A stretch of DNA of 64,000 bases, from the NCBI GenBank assembly GCA_033032175.1, contig CM065308.1, forward strand, positions 21,943,590-22,007,589, read 5' to 3'. Below are positions 24,055-34,521 of this stretch, piece after piece (position 1 is the stretch's first letter; every line of letters starts with the position of its first letter). A model generated the notes under the pieces. The model was not told where the DNA came from and made no database searches. It saw only the letters and a program-made list of their open reading frames with translations. Both the position numbers and the translations under genes were made by a program. This DNA comes from Saturnia japonica (Eukaryota; Arthropoda; Insecta; Lepidoptera; Saturniidae).

Positions 24055-24843
24055 ATGCCTACAGTACGGTCGCCTACGTCGAGTCGCAAGGACGACAGTG
24101 AAACCACGACCACAGATTGGTCGTTGAACACGCCGACAGAAACAAGTTCGGCTACCGCTACGTCCGCCACCACCAGAAAAACAGTACCTTCGACTTCGTC
24201 GATCCGCACACGCGCTGCAACCGCCGCCGCCGCGTCGCAAGACACAAGAACACCAGCACCCAGGAACATTGGAGGGAGCGAGGAGGCCCCACCGTGCGTT
24301 CCTACAGTGCCCGCAGCAAAGGCGTCCAGGGACATTGGAGGGAGAACAGCCCCACCGTGCGTTCCTGCGGCACAGCGCGCCAGGTCGATAAAATCAAGGT
24401 CAGTGAGATCGTCAAAATCCCGTATGGCGGAACTAGAGGCGAGGAAAAAATTGGAAATAGCCAAGTCAGCTGCCGCGCTGGCCGAGATTGAACTGGAAAT
24501 GGTCCAGTGTCAATCTGAAGAGGAGATCGATGACGAAGACATCGAACGCGAAGTGCAATCCACACACATCGAGCAGTGGATAAACCAAAGTGCAACCATC
24601 ATGGAGAAACAGGACTGCGAAAAAACACAGGAGGCCTATGTCAAGGTAAGTGACATTGAAAAAATTGCCGATAAAATGGTCACCGCCGTGCAAGCCTCAA
24701 CACGAGCCGTCGTACCAGCCGCACCGTCGAAGTATGCCGATCTGCCTAGCTTCAATGGAGCATCGGAAGACTGGTTACCGTTCCTGAGAACATATCGGAT
24801 TCTGTCGCACAATTTAGCGACACACAGAATATGGCTCGTCTGA
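24055..24843 (+). CDS. BEL/Pao gag N-terminal part (frameshifted)
   Basis: An ATG at 24055 opens a threonine-, serine- and alanine-rich region. It is followed by a helical segment (SKSRMAELEARKKLEIAK) and the start of the conserved DUF1759-type gag domain (YADLPSFNGASEDWLPFLRT). The frame leaves the gag homology near 24797 and stops at 24841-24843. The conserved domain continues in the frame of the next entry, so a one-base slip separates the two. Confidence 0.8.
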   Translation: MPTVRSPTSSRKDDSETTTTDWSLNTPTETSSATATSATTRKTVPSTSSIRTRAATAAAASQDTRTPAPRNIGGSEEAPPCVPTVPAAKASRDIGGRTAPPCVPAAQRARSIKSRSVRSSKSRMAELEARKKLEIAKSAAALAEIELEMVQCQSEEEIDDEDIEREVQSTHIEQWINQSATIMEKQDCEKTQEAYVKVSDIEKIADKMVTAVQASTRAVVPAAPSKYADLPSFNGASEDWLPFLRTYRILSHNLATHRIWLV

Positions 24844-27800
24844 GGCACTCCATACACGGCACCGCGAAGGAGAGCGTGCGACAAATGTTGTTCACAGCCC
24901 ACGATCCTGACGAGGTCATCGCAACATTGGAGAGGAGGTACGGGAATCCGGAGCGTCTCGTCCTGGCCGAATTAGCCGCCATAGAAAAATTACCTCACAT
25001 AGGGGAATCTTGTGACGAGATATGCGCGTTCGCCAGTCGAGTTAGCAACGCCGTCGCCACAATAAGCGCTCTACGGAAACCGGAGTACCTCTGCTCACCG
25101 CAGGTAAGTCGAGACATTGTTCAGAAATTGTCACCATCATTACGGATCAGGTGGTTTGATTATGTCAAGACGCACACAGAAGATCCAGTGCTAGTGAACT
25201 TGAGAAAATTCCTTGAAAACGAAGCGGACCTGTGGGCAACGTTCGCGCCAGTGGAAGCACCTGCAAAACGGTTCAACCGGCGTGTGCACACCGCGCGAAC
25301 CGAAGAGAACAGAGGCCAACAAACAATATCCAGTGGCAAGAAATATTGTGCAAATTGTGAAAGTCGCGAGCACTGGATAACTGAATGCAAACAGTTTCGG
25401 GAATCGACAACCGAAGACAGGTGGGTAATCGTGAAAAATAAAAAATTGTGTTTTATGTGTTTGCGTCAGAAACATTCGAAGAACACTTGTAAAGGGCCGT
25501 CTTGCCGTAAGTGTGGACGGCAACACCACATAATGTTACACGCAATTCGTCAAGCGGCACAAGCGCCGCCGGAAAAACCCGCGCCGCGACCGCAACCACA
25601 AACACAAACACAGGGCGATAATGAAGAGGCCACTATCAAAACTGTGTACGCCGCCGCGGACGGGAAAGAGGTTTACCTCAAAATGATTCCGGTGGACGTG
25701 TTCGGACCGGCCGGCTCCGCTCGTGTGCTCGCGCTACTTGATGAGGGGTCAACCGTGTCACTGCTGGACAACGCCGTGGCTCAAGAGATCGGAGCCTCGG
25801 GCAAGGAAGACCTGCTCATCCTCGAGACCGTCGGGGGAAAGCTCGTTGAGAGGAAGGACTCTCAAATAATCGACATCAAAATTAAAGGAGCTCACCGGCG
25901 GGACAAGCGCCTATTGAAAGGAGTCCGGACCGTAACCAACCTGAAGTTGTCGCCGCAACATGTGAGTATAGAAACCATAAAGAAGTGTGCGCATCTGAAA
26001 AACCGAAGCGAGCTCGTCTACAGTAAAGAGAGGCCGGCTCTACTCATCGGGCAAGACAACTGGGAGATGATCGTGTCAAGAAAGATCATCAAGGGGAAGC
26101 CGAACCAACCAGTTGCTTCTCTCACCAGTCTGGGATGGGTACTACACGGTTGCTGCGCTACGAGTGACTCTACGCCGGTGAAATTCGTTAACCACGTAAA
26201 CAACGTGAGTGAAGAGGCCGACATAGAAAAATTAATCAAGAGCCACTTCGAGCTAGAGTCCATCGGAGTGCAGCAGCGCCGCCCCACCAACGATGCCGAT
26301 GGGAGAGCCCTTGAAATCCTCCACAACACCACCAAGAGACGACCCGACGGAAGGTTCGAGTCAGGTCTCTTGTGGAAGAGCGACGAGGAAACCTTGCCGA
26401 ACAATTACGCAATGGCTCGTCATCGTCTGAACGGCATAGAAAAGAAGCTCGAAAAAGATGCCGCACTAAAGGGGGAATATACAAAACAAATTCAGAACCT
26501 ACTCGACAGTGGATATGCCGAGAAGGCACCGACTGAAGCCACACCGGGTAGGACATTCTATTTGCCGCACTTTGCCGTGGTGCACCCGCAGAAGAGAAAA
26601 ACACGCCTCGTATTTGACGCCGCAGCTAAATACGACGGCAAGTGCTTAAACGACGCGCTGCTCCCGGGACCCGACCTACTGCAGTCGCTGTTCGGAGTCC
26701 TGTTGCGATTCCGGCAGGGGCCGATCGCAGTGGTCGCCGATATTAGAGAAATGTTTCTGCAAATCCGCGTGCGCGAAGAGGATCGCGACAGCCTGCGATT
26801 CCTGTGGCGAGGAGATGACCGGTCGTCGAGGCCGACCGAATACCGAATGGCGTCGGTAATCTTCGGTGCCGCGTCATCGCCAGCTACCGCCATCTACGTT
26901 AAAAACCGGAATGCAGAAGATTTCAAAGCGACACACCCGGAAGCGGCCCAAGCAATCGTCCGAAACCACTACATGGATGACTACCTGCAGAGCTTCACAT
27001 CAAGCACGCAAGCTATAGAAACCGCGAAGGCGGTCCAGGCGATTCATAGGAAGGCGGGATTCGAACTGCGGCAATGGGCAAGCAACGACGCGCAACTGCT
27101 GAGTAACCTGGCAGAAAACGAAACATCCCCCCAAGAAATCCACATAGGCGACAACGAGGAAAAAACGCTCGGACTACGCTGGCTAGTCGGAGAGGATTGT
27201 TTAGCATTCAATAGTAACCTCCGAAACACACCGAGTGACGTCATACAAAACCAGAGAGCGCCGACAAAACGCGAAGTCACTAGCGCAGTGATGTCCACCT
27301 TCGACCCGCTAGGACTGGTCGCGCCTATTCTTATACAGGGAAAGCGGCTAATTCAAACCCTGTGGAGAACCGGAACTGACTGGGATGAGAGCATAGGGGA
27401 AGAGGCTCATCATCAATGGCGCGATTACATCAACAGTTTGTCCACGCTACGCGATATGAAAATTCCACGCTGTCTGACGCCGTCCATGGGAGCGGGGCAG
27501 CTGCACACCTTTGTGGATGCCAGCGAAACGGCCTATGCGGCGGCATGTTATTGGAGATCGATCGGAAACGGGGTATGTGTCACATTGATTGCCGGGAAAG
27601 CTAGAGTGGCACCGGTCAAACCCGTGACAATACCCAGATTAGAGTTACAGGCTGCACTACTGGGAGCGAGGCTGGCCGACACAATCACTGAAGAACTGGA
27701 ACTAAAAACCACGGACAAATTCTACTGGTCAGACTCGAGCACAGTACTGCAGTGGATGAGAGCCGATCCGCGCCGCTTCAAACCGTTCGTGGCCCACAGG

Positions 27801-29672
27801 TTGGCAGCCATCGAAGAGATTTCGAAGCCACACGAGTGGAGGTGGGTGCCGACACGCGAAAACCCGGCGGACATAGCCACCCGGGGAGTACCAAATGGGT
27901 TCAGTGAAGACTCAAAATGGTTCGTCGGTCCAGATTTTCTTCATCGGCCAGAAGCGGATTGGCCGCAGAAACGCTTGGGAAAGTGCGACCAAGTATTGGA
28001 TGAAGAAAATAAATCTGCGACTGTACTTACCACGCGCACAAGAAACAACGACACACTACCGAGTCCGGAACGCTTTTCAAGTTGGATAAAACTATTGCGA
28101 ACGGTGGCGAGAATATTCCAATTTACAGAACTGTGTAGAAAAGGTCGCGTCGTGAACGTCGCGCGCGACAGCGAGTGGAAGCCACATAAGAAAAAAGAAA
28201 CCAAGAAAACCGTCCGACCAAAGAAAACTCAAGAAAACACAACGAAGTTTATACCAATACCCGATCGTTGTTTACAGCGGGCCGAACTAGCCCTACTACA
28301 CCACAGTCAACTGGATGCATTCGGGGACGAGATGGAATGTTTACGGAAAAACTTACCCATCAAGACAGGTAGCAAACTGAAGAAAATAGACGTCCAACTC
28401 GATGAAAACGGCATCATTCGGTTGCGAGACAGAACACGGAAAATGAACATGAGTAGCGGAAACTTGGCGGTCCTAGACGGGAAACATAAAATCGCTCGCC
28501 TACTCATCGATCGCTATCATCGAAAATTCTGCCACGCCAACCATGCGACCGTCGTGAACGAGCTGCGACAAACGTACTGGATTCTTGGGCTACGGAATTC
28601 TGTGAAAAAAGTGCTACACGAATGTCAATGGTGCCGCATCAGGAAAGAGAAGCCACAATTGCCGCCAACCGGAGATCTACCCGCCGAACGGTTGCAACAC
28701 GGGGCGCATCCGTTTACGTGCACCGCGGTCGATTATTTCGGCCCTATGCACGTTACCATCGGCCGGCGAAGAGAGAAGCGATGGGGAGCCCTCTTCACCT
28801 GTTTGACGACGCGCGCGATACACCTTGAATTAGTGCCATCATTAAGTACCAGCTCCATGGTCATGGCGCTACGTCGCATGTCTGCCCGGCGAGGGAACCC
28901 GCGGGTAATGTATAGTGATAATGGCACAAACTTCATTGGTGCAGATCGCGAGCTGCGTGAAGAAATGTCGAAATTGAAGAAATCCGAGCTGGCTGAAGCG
29001 GCAAGTCACGAAGGCATCACCTGGAAGTTCATACCACCCGGTGCGCCACACATGGGAGGCGCCTGGGAACGAATGGTGCGAACCGTCAAAACGACCCTCT
29101 CCGCGATCCTGAACGAGAGAAGCCCGCCAGAAGAAGTGCTGCACACCCTGCTCACGGAAGTGGAGCACACCGTCAATTCACGCCCGCTCACTCACCTGAG
29201 CGCTAGCCCGGAAGATGAGGAAGCTTTAACCCCTAACCACTTCCTTATAGGTCGTTCCTGCGGTTCATCGGTCGTCGGAAGCTTCGACGAGCACACACTC
29301 ATCGGTCGGGCCGATTGGAAAACATCGCAACGCCTGGCGGACCACTTCTGGAAGAGGTGGCTGCGTGAGTATCTACCGACGCTCATGCCACGGAAGATCA
29401 GCGGGAGAGAGGCTCCACAACCGCAGCGAGGCGATATAGTCATCATCGCCGATGCTTCCCTACCACGCAACACCTGGCCGCGAGGCGAAGTCGTCGCCAG
29501 CTACCCCGGCCCAGATGGCAGGACACGTGTGGCGGACGTCCGGACCTCGAGAGGAGGTGTGCTGAGGCGTCCCACGTCGAGACTCATCGTCATCGTGCCT
29601 GCAACGTCGCGACATCAATTTGGAGTGCACGACGGAGCGTACACTGGGGGGGAGACTGTTAGCGACGCATAA
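24831..29672 (+). CDS. BEL/Pao gag C-terminal part plus polyprotein
   Basis: 1613 codons from the first ATG of this frame. Approximate residues: rest of the gag domain 1-160; zinc knuckles CANCESREHWITEC (about 172) and CRKCGRQHH (about 225); aspartic protease LLDEGS (about 302); RT with DIREMFLQI (about 637) and YMDDYLQ (about 714); RNase H FVDASETAYAAACYW (about 894); integrase zinc-binding HRKFCHANH...CQWC (about 1230); integrase core with VDYFGPM, SDNGTNF and GGAWERM (about 1299-1408). All pol catalytic motifs are intact. The frame is open to its stop at 29670-29672, just before the polypurine tract. Confidence 0.93.
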   Translation: MARLRHSIHGTAKESVRQMLFTAHDPDEVIATLERRYGNPERLVLAELAAIEKLPHIGESCDEICAFASRVSNAVATISALRKPEYLCSPQVSRDIVQKLSPSLRIRWFDYVKTHTEDPVLVNLRKFLENEADLWATFAPVEAPAKRFNRRVHTARTEENRGQQTISSGKKYCANCESREHWITECKQFRESTTEDRWVIVKNKKLCFMCLRQKHSKNTCKGPSCRKCGRQHHIMLHAIRQAAQAPPEKPAPRPQPQTQTQGDNEEATIKTVYAAADGKEVYLKMIPVDVFGPAGSARVLALLDEGSTVSLLDNAVAQEIGASGKEDLLILETVGGKLVERKDSQIIDIKIKGAHRRDKRLLKGVRTVTNLKLSPQHVSIETIKKCAHLKNRSELVYSKERPALLIGQDNWEMIVSRKIIKGKPNQPVASLTSLGWVLHGCCATSDSTPVKFVNHVNNVSEEADIEKLIKSHFELESIGVQQRRPTNDADGRALEILHNTTKRRPDGRFESGLLWKSDEETLPNNYAMARHRLNGIEKKLEKDAALKGEYTKQIQNLLDSGYAEKAPTEATPGRTFYLPHFAVVHPQKRKTRLVFDAAAKYDGKCLNDALLPGPDLLQSLFGVLLRFRQGPIAVVADIREMFLQIRVREEDRDSLRFLWRGDDRSSRPTEYRMASVIFGAASSPATAIYVKNRNAEDFKATHPEAAQAIVRNHYMDDYLQSFTSSTQAIETAKAVQAIHRKAGFELRQWASNDAQLLSNLAENETSPQEIHIGDNEEKTLGLRWLVGEDCLAFNSNLRNTPSDVIQNQRAPTKREVTSAVMSTFDPLGLVAPILIQGKRLIQTLWRTGTDWDESIGEEAHHQWRDYINSLSTLRDMKIPRCLTPSMGAGQLHTFVDASETAYAAACYWRSIGNGVCVTLIAGKARVAPVKPVTIPRLELQAALLGARLADTITEELELKTTDKFYWSDSSTVLQWMRADPRRFKPFVAHRLAAIEEISKPHEWRWVPTRENPADIATRGVPNGFSEDSKWFVGPDFLHRPEADWPQKRLGKCDQVLDEENKSATVLTTRTRNNDTLPSPERFSSWIKLLRTVARIFQFTELCRKGRVVNVARDSEWKPHKKKETKKTVRPKKTQENTTKFIPIPDRCLQRAELALLHHSQLDAFGDEMECLRKNLPIKTGSKLKKIDVQLDENGIIRLRDRTRKMNMSSGNLAVLDGKHKIARLLIDRYHRKFCHANHATVVNELRQTYWILGLRNSVKKVLHECQWCRIRKEKPQLPPTGDLPAERLQHGAHPFTCTAVDYFGPMHVTIGRRREKRWGALFTCLTTRAIHLELVPSLSTSSMVMALRRMSARRGNPRVMYSDNGTNFIGADRELREEMSKLKKSELAEAASHEGITWKFIPPGAPHMGGAWERMVRTVKTTLSAILNERSPPEEVLHTLLTEVEHTVNSRPLTHLSASPEDEEALTPNHFLIGRSCGSSVVGSFDEHTLIGRADWKTSQRLADHFWKRWLREYLPTLMPRKISGREAPQPQRGDIVIIADASLPRNTWPRGEVVASYPGPDGRTRVADVRTSRGGVLRRPTSRLIVIVPATSRHQFGVHDGAYTGGETVSDA

Positions 29673-30239
29673 GCCTAAGCGTAATGATATAAGAATAACA
29701 TTTGTAAATATAAGTTGTAAGGATGAATAATTTGCACAAACGATCAATAATTAAATGTTTGTAATGTTTTAAATATGTTACTATAGCGCGTAGGTATGTA
29801 AAGACAGTATATAAGTCATGAAAATGTATGTAATCTAATAAAAATAATCACGTAAAGTACTAAAATAATATATTGTCAATAATTCATATTTTGTAAAAAT
29901 TATACATAATGTTTCGCGTGATATAAGTAGAATAGCCTTCCGTATGTATTTTATAACGTGTGTAAGCTCAAATAGTACGTATATAACGAGTCACAAGACG
30001 TTTTAAGGTTGCAATGTTTAATGCTTTATATCTCCCGTGTTTATTAACCTATAATGTTAAAGTTAGTGTTTTTGAATAGGTATTTATGTCTACATTAATG
30101 TGAAATAGTTTTTATTGTAATTGAATACTTAATTGAACTGTAATTAGAGATATTAACAATTTATTGTATTCTGTATACAAGTAATAATAATAATAGACAG
30201 AGACAGCAATATTGCAACCACTGGACATTACCGCGGTTA
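29657..30239 (+). repeat. 3' LTR of BEL/Pao element
   Basis: Matches the 5' LTR through CCGCGGTTA. Compared with it, this copy lacks 4 bp near 30045 and has 9 extra bp near 30127. It seems to stop short of the last about 10 bp expected from the 5' LTR, and no target duplication is visible. Confidence 0.88.
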
Positions 30240-30659
30240 GATCTTGATTAATATTTTCTTCTGAGATTACCATTGTTTAAATTTTTTACGTACATACAGA
30301 ACAGAACAATGATAAACAGTAGTACTATAAATGATATTTAAATTTTAAATCTCTTCGGCGATTGGTATGCTCGACGTTTTCAAAAATTCAAAATCAATTA
30401 CAAAATCACACTACATCAAACTGAAAACCTCTCGGTAGAGTAGTGTACATAGACCAATAACCAGAGGAGTAGTGTATTGTATATAAAATAAAGAATATTC
30501 TTTGCTGAAATAAAAGTATAAACCAGTTTCAGTTTGTAAAATGTAAATGTCACATCATATGTTCTGTGAACATTTTGTCTCTGGTGCACATTCAACATCA
30601 TTCATCATTGTATGGAATGGATCATAGATAATAGAATGGATATATGATAAACATCAATG

Positions 30660-31131
30660 CATGAAATTCACTCGATGTTTACTTGATTATTGAATCAATC
30701 CGTTGCTTTGAAAAACTGTTGATATGCTGGATGTATCCATGTATTTTCATAAAACATCGAATCCGTAGTAACCAACTAATAAATAAAAGGTATAAAATGA
30801 AGCAGTGGAATCTGATCCTTCAGATCTTTCTGACAAACCAGAAGATAACTTTTCATTGTAGGATGATCACCACCAATTAGTTCACAAGAGCTGGAAAACG
30901 GCGAAGTCTGATGATGCTATTTCTAACAAGTAGTCTATTTAATTCCGTAGTCCAGTAGGAATACTTAATTAGAATCCACTGGAAATTTGGAATGATCTGA
31001 AAATTCAGCTTCCTAAGCTTCATACAATTGCTTACAGATACTTGAAAATAGTGGGAACTTCATTACCATCTGTACGTTTATTTTTTAAAGCAGCACAAAT
31101 CGTCAATCAGCATCGAAATAGATTGAATGGG

Positions 31132-31132
<1 letters not shown>
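30660..31132 (+). pseudogene. hAT transposase relic, 5' fragment
   Basis: From 30973 the plus strand encodes NPLEIWNDLKIQLPKL, AYRYLKIVGTSLPSVRLFF and HRNRLNG. This is the hAT C-terminal dimerisation motif (the usual TSxPSER signature is altered). Upstream to about 30660 only degenerate pieces with stops are seen. The frame is cut at 31132 by the Jockey LINE and resumes at 37144. Confidence 0.7.
31123..31132 (+). repeat. Target site duplication of Jockey LINE (left)
   Basis: TTGAATGGGA occurs here and again at 37144-37153, exactly at the two edges of the LINE. Confidence 0.85.
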
Positions 31133-31166
<34 letters not shown>

Positions 31167-31634
31167 CTGACTACACTGTTAGCCATAAGGGCCCTATCGT
31201 CAAACAGAGCCGCTGCGGCTTTTACAGCTTCACCGGACTTGGGGGCGAGCGCTTAGGGCACTCAGCCGCGAAAGTTTGTGACGACCCGCACGAGGGTGCC
31301 AGAGTGGCCGAACCTCGGCTCGGGCGGTCGTCGCGAATGCGAAAAAGTCGCGATCTAACTAATTCCCTAATCTTATGAGAATTCGAGCTAACTAATATAT
31401 ACTCATATGCACGTTCCCCTCCTCCTGGGAGGAAGGAGTGGACCATGCGTATGTGTATTTAATAATCGGAATGGTTTTTCTACACTAACTAGCGCAATAG
31501 TCTAACTAGCGTAAAAAAAGAAAAAAAAAGGTCCCTTACAGAACCTATGTACCTGTGTGGTGTTGCACGTATAGTGTCACTTTGTATCGCGCGGGCGGCT
31601 GCCTGACCCAAGGGCTTCACACCGAGGAACGGAC

Positions 31635-34521
31635 CTAGGCTTGGGTTGCCGCTAGAGAGGGTGGACGTGACGGGTGTGCGGGAGCGAAGTTGACCGCCCG
31701 TCCTCTGCGGAGAGAACGGTGGTTACGCGGGCGTGGGCGGTGGCACGCTTTGTTTGGAGAGACGGTGTCGGCGTAGAACGCGTTAGCTTTTTCGGTTTGG
31801 TCGGGCGGGTCAGTGAATATATTACGCGGCCGGCGTTTTCTCCGGCAGGCGTTGGGGTCGGGAACATAAGAAGCTGCCGCTTTTATTAAGAGATTCGCGT
31901 GGTTCGACGCGGTGTCGAAATACGAGCGAGAAAGGTGTTTGGCATATGCATGTATCGAGGGAAGGTCCATATCTCTATGGAGATCCTCCATACGAACAAA
32001 CCAGGGGGCACCGGTAAGGCGGTGAAGAAACTTGTTCTGGATGGCTTGTAAGCGTTCCCAGTTATAACTTGACATATGTGCGAACGCAACGCAGCTATAT
32101 GTCATGATCGGACGGATACACATCTTGTAGAGCGTAAGCTTGTGTCTCGTGGACATTTTGCTTGCAGCACATAACAGAGGATGCAGTCGGGCGAGGGTCC
32201 AGGAGGCCCTTTTCCTAACTAGATTGATGTGGCGTATAAAGGAGAGTCTACTGTCTAGGGTTACACCTAGATATTTGGTCGCCTTTTCCCAGGGGATCGG
32301 GTTACCGAAGAGTTCAAGGGGATTGTCCTTGAGTTTTTGCGATATCTGTGTGGCGGTTTGGTCGAAGAGCACCGCTGCGCTCTTCGTGGGGTTTATGGCT
32401 ATTCGCCAGTCGTTAAACCACTTCCCGAGAGTGGTCACGGCTCTTTGGATTCTACATTTGAGGTTTCTCGTTTGCCTTTGAGAGGAGTATATGACTGTAT
32501 CGTCAGCGTATAAGCCTACTTTTTGGTAGGTCACTGACGTACAGATTGAAGAGGCTAGGTGCCAGGATGGAACCTTGGGGGACGCCTTAGCGTATGGGAT
32601 GGGGTGTGGATAGTTCACCTTCCACTCTGTAGCGAAAGGTGCGGTCTTTGAGGTAGTCGCGGATGATTTTAACGAATCTATCGGGGACTTCGCGGGAGTA
32701 CAGCTTGTAGACTAATCCTTCGTGCCACACCTTATCAAAGGCCTTGGCTACGTCGAAAAAGACTGCCAGTGTGCGACGGGGTATAGATAACTCGGAAAAG
32801 TTAAACAAAATGTGCTCCGTGAGGCGGTGCACTTGATGAGTGCAAGAATGTCTAGCACGAAAACCGAATTGCTCAGGCGGGTAGAGGTTTTTCTCCTCTA
32901 TTACGGATTTGAGACGGTTCAGAAGGATCCGCTCATAGATTTTACCTAGGGTATTTAGGAGACTGATAGGGCGGTAGCTGTCGGGAAGCGACGTGCTCTT
33001 GCCGGGCTTGTGAATACCTATGACAATGGCCGTTTTCCAGACGGCTGGAAAATGGCAGTTGGCTATGGCTACATTGAATATGCAGACCAATAGAGCTATG
33101 AGGTGATCGGGAAGAAGTTTGAGTACTTCGTTCCTGATACCGTCGGGACCTGGTGACTTTCTGAGCTTAAGGCTTTTGAGAATGGCAGAGATTTCCTCAG
33201 AAGTGACTGGGGACAGGGATTCTGATGCCGGGAGCTTATTCAGCTCCTCCACGCGGGCTTCGATGTCTCTGACTCGGTCGGTGTTCTTGACGCTGTTCGG
33301 GGAGCACTGGCTCTCCAAACAAGCGGCAAGGCACTCCGCCTTGTCGATGGTATCGAAAGCGGGTGTAGTACCGGGACCCCTTTCGAGGGGGGGCATGCGA
33401 GGTTGGGTGTCTATTTTAAGGGCGTGGGCTACTTTCCAATAAGTCAGATGTGACGGCCTTAGCCCTTCGACTAAGGTGTCCCATCTGTGACTTTTGAGCT
33501 CGGTTATACGGGCTTTAACCGCTCTCTGAAGTGCGCGTAATCGTGCGCGGTTTGCATCGGTCGGATAAGAGTCATGCGCACGAGTCGCAGCGTTCTTCTC
33601 CGTCATCAACGCTCGCACGTCGGCAGGGAGTACAAAGCGGCGATCGTTCGCCGCTTCGACCTCTCTCGAGGCCTCTCCGATGCCGACTTGGAGGTGGTCA
33701 ACTAGGGAGTCGATTGCGAGATCTACGTGCGCAACTGACTCCAACACGTCCGGGACCCTAACGAGACTGGGCGAGGACTGCCTATCCGCGAGGTAGTGTT
33801 TTAATTTTGCATAGTCAACCATTGTGACTGTAGGAGGGCTGGAGTCATCTAGTTGTCCTAGCTGTAGGATGACCGGGCGATGGTCGGAGTCGAGTTCGTG
33901 TACGACCCGAATGAGTCGTACCTGAAGCGCGATATTTTTCAGGAGGGCTATGTCAAGCACTGTCGGTGTACAGTGATCTTGAAAGTGGGTGGGAGTGGGA
34001 GGCGCTACGACGTCAAAGTTTAACTCGTCCGACAACCCTTCGAGAATAACCCCATTGCTGGTGTCTCTCCAATTGTTGAAGGACGTGTGTCCACTGTTGA
34101 GGTCACCTGCGATAATGACCGATGTGCCGAGCGAGAGTAGCTTCTCTAGGTCAGACCTGAGAGGTACTTTCGTCGGTGAGAGGTACGCGGATACGATCGT
34201 TATGGACGGGTGATCGGTCATTCCTAGTCTACACACGGATACTTCCATATTGGTAAGTATCGGAGGATCTATCGGCATGCAATACAACGAGCGCTTGTAG
34301 TAAATGAGAGTGCCGCCCCCTCGGCCGTCGCGGTCATTTCTAACGATGTTGTAGTTTGCGATACTCGGATTGCGTTTAGCACGCTTTAAGAGCGTTTCCT
34401 GTACTAAGAGAACGTCTATTTGGTGATCTTTAAGATAAGTCGCGACGAGATCACGCTGCGGATATAGGTTCCGCGCATTAAAAAAGGAGATGTTTAAACC
34501 TCTCGGCTTGAGTTTAGCCAT
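31635..34521 (-). pseudogene. Jockey ORF2: endonuclease and reverse transcriptase
   Basis: Starts with ATG at 34521. The endonuclease (about residues 1-220) shows ISFFNARNLYPQ, LLVQETLLK, VIIAGDLNSGH and LDSDHRPVI. The RT (about 430-720) shows SPGPDGIRNEVLK, DSYRPISLLNTLGK, AVFFDVAKAFDKVWHEGL and GVPQGSILAPSLFNLY. The frame has a stop at 32587-32589 and a slip near 32525 in an A run. It then resumes with the catalytic LYADDT and the C-terminal region to 31635. Confidence 0.88.

Larger units (their letters stand above)
22873..30239 (+). mobile_element. BEL/Pao LTR retrotransposon
   Basis: Two nearly identical direct LTRs (22873-23450 and 29657-30239) flank gag and pol. Domain order is gag, zinc knuckles, aspartic protease, RT, RNase H, integrase, as in BEL/Pao. 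No envelope frame is present. A purine run (about 29646-29654) precedes the 3' LTR. A TGG-starting word at 23469 could be the primer-binding site, but this is uncertain. The two LTRs differ by about three substitutions and two indels by eye, so the insertion is young. It carries a gag/pol frameshift. Confidence 0.93.

Noticed and set aside
24831..29672. Endogenous retrovirus with envelope
   Set aside because: Domain order and motifs are BEL/Pao; after integrase the frame ends directly before the polypurine tract, with no envelope frame.
30416..30601. Candidate upstream exon of WASHC3 on the minus strand
   Set aside because: The translation does not resemble the WASHC3 N-terminus and no suitable donor site follows.
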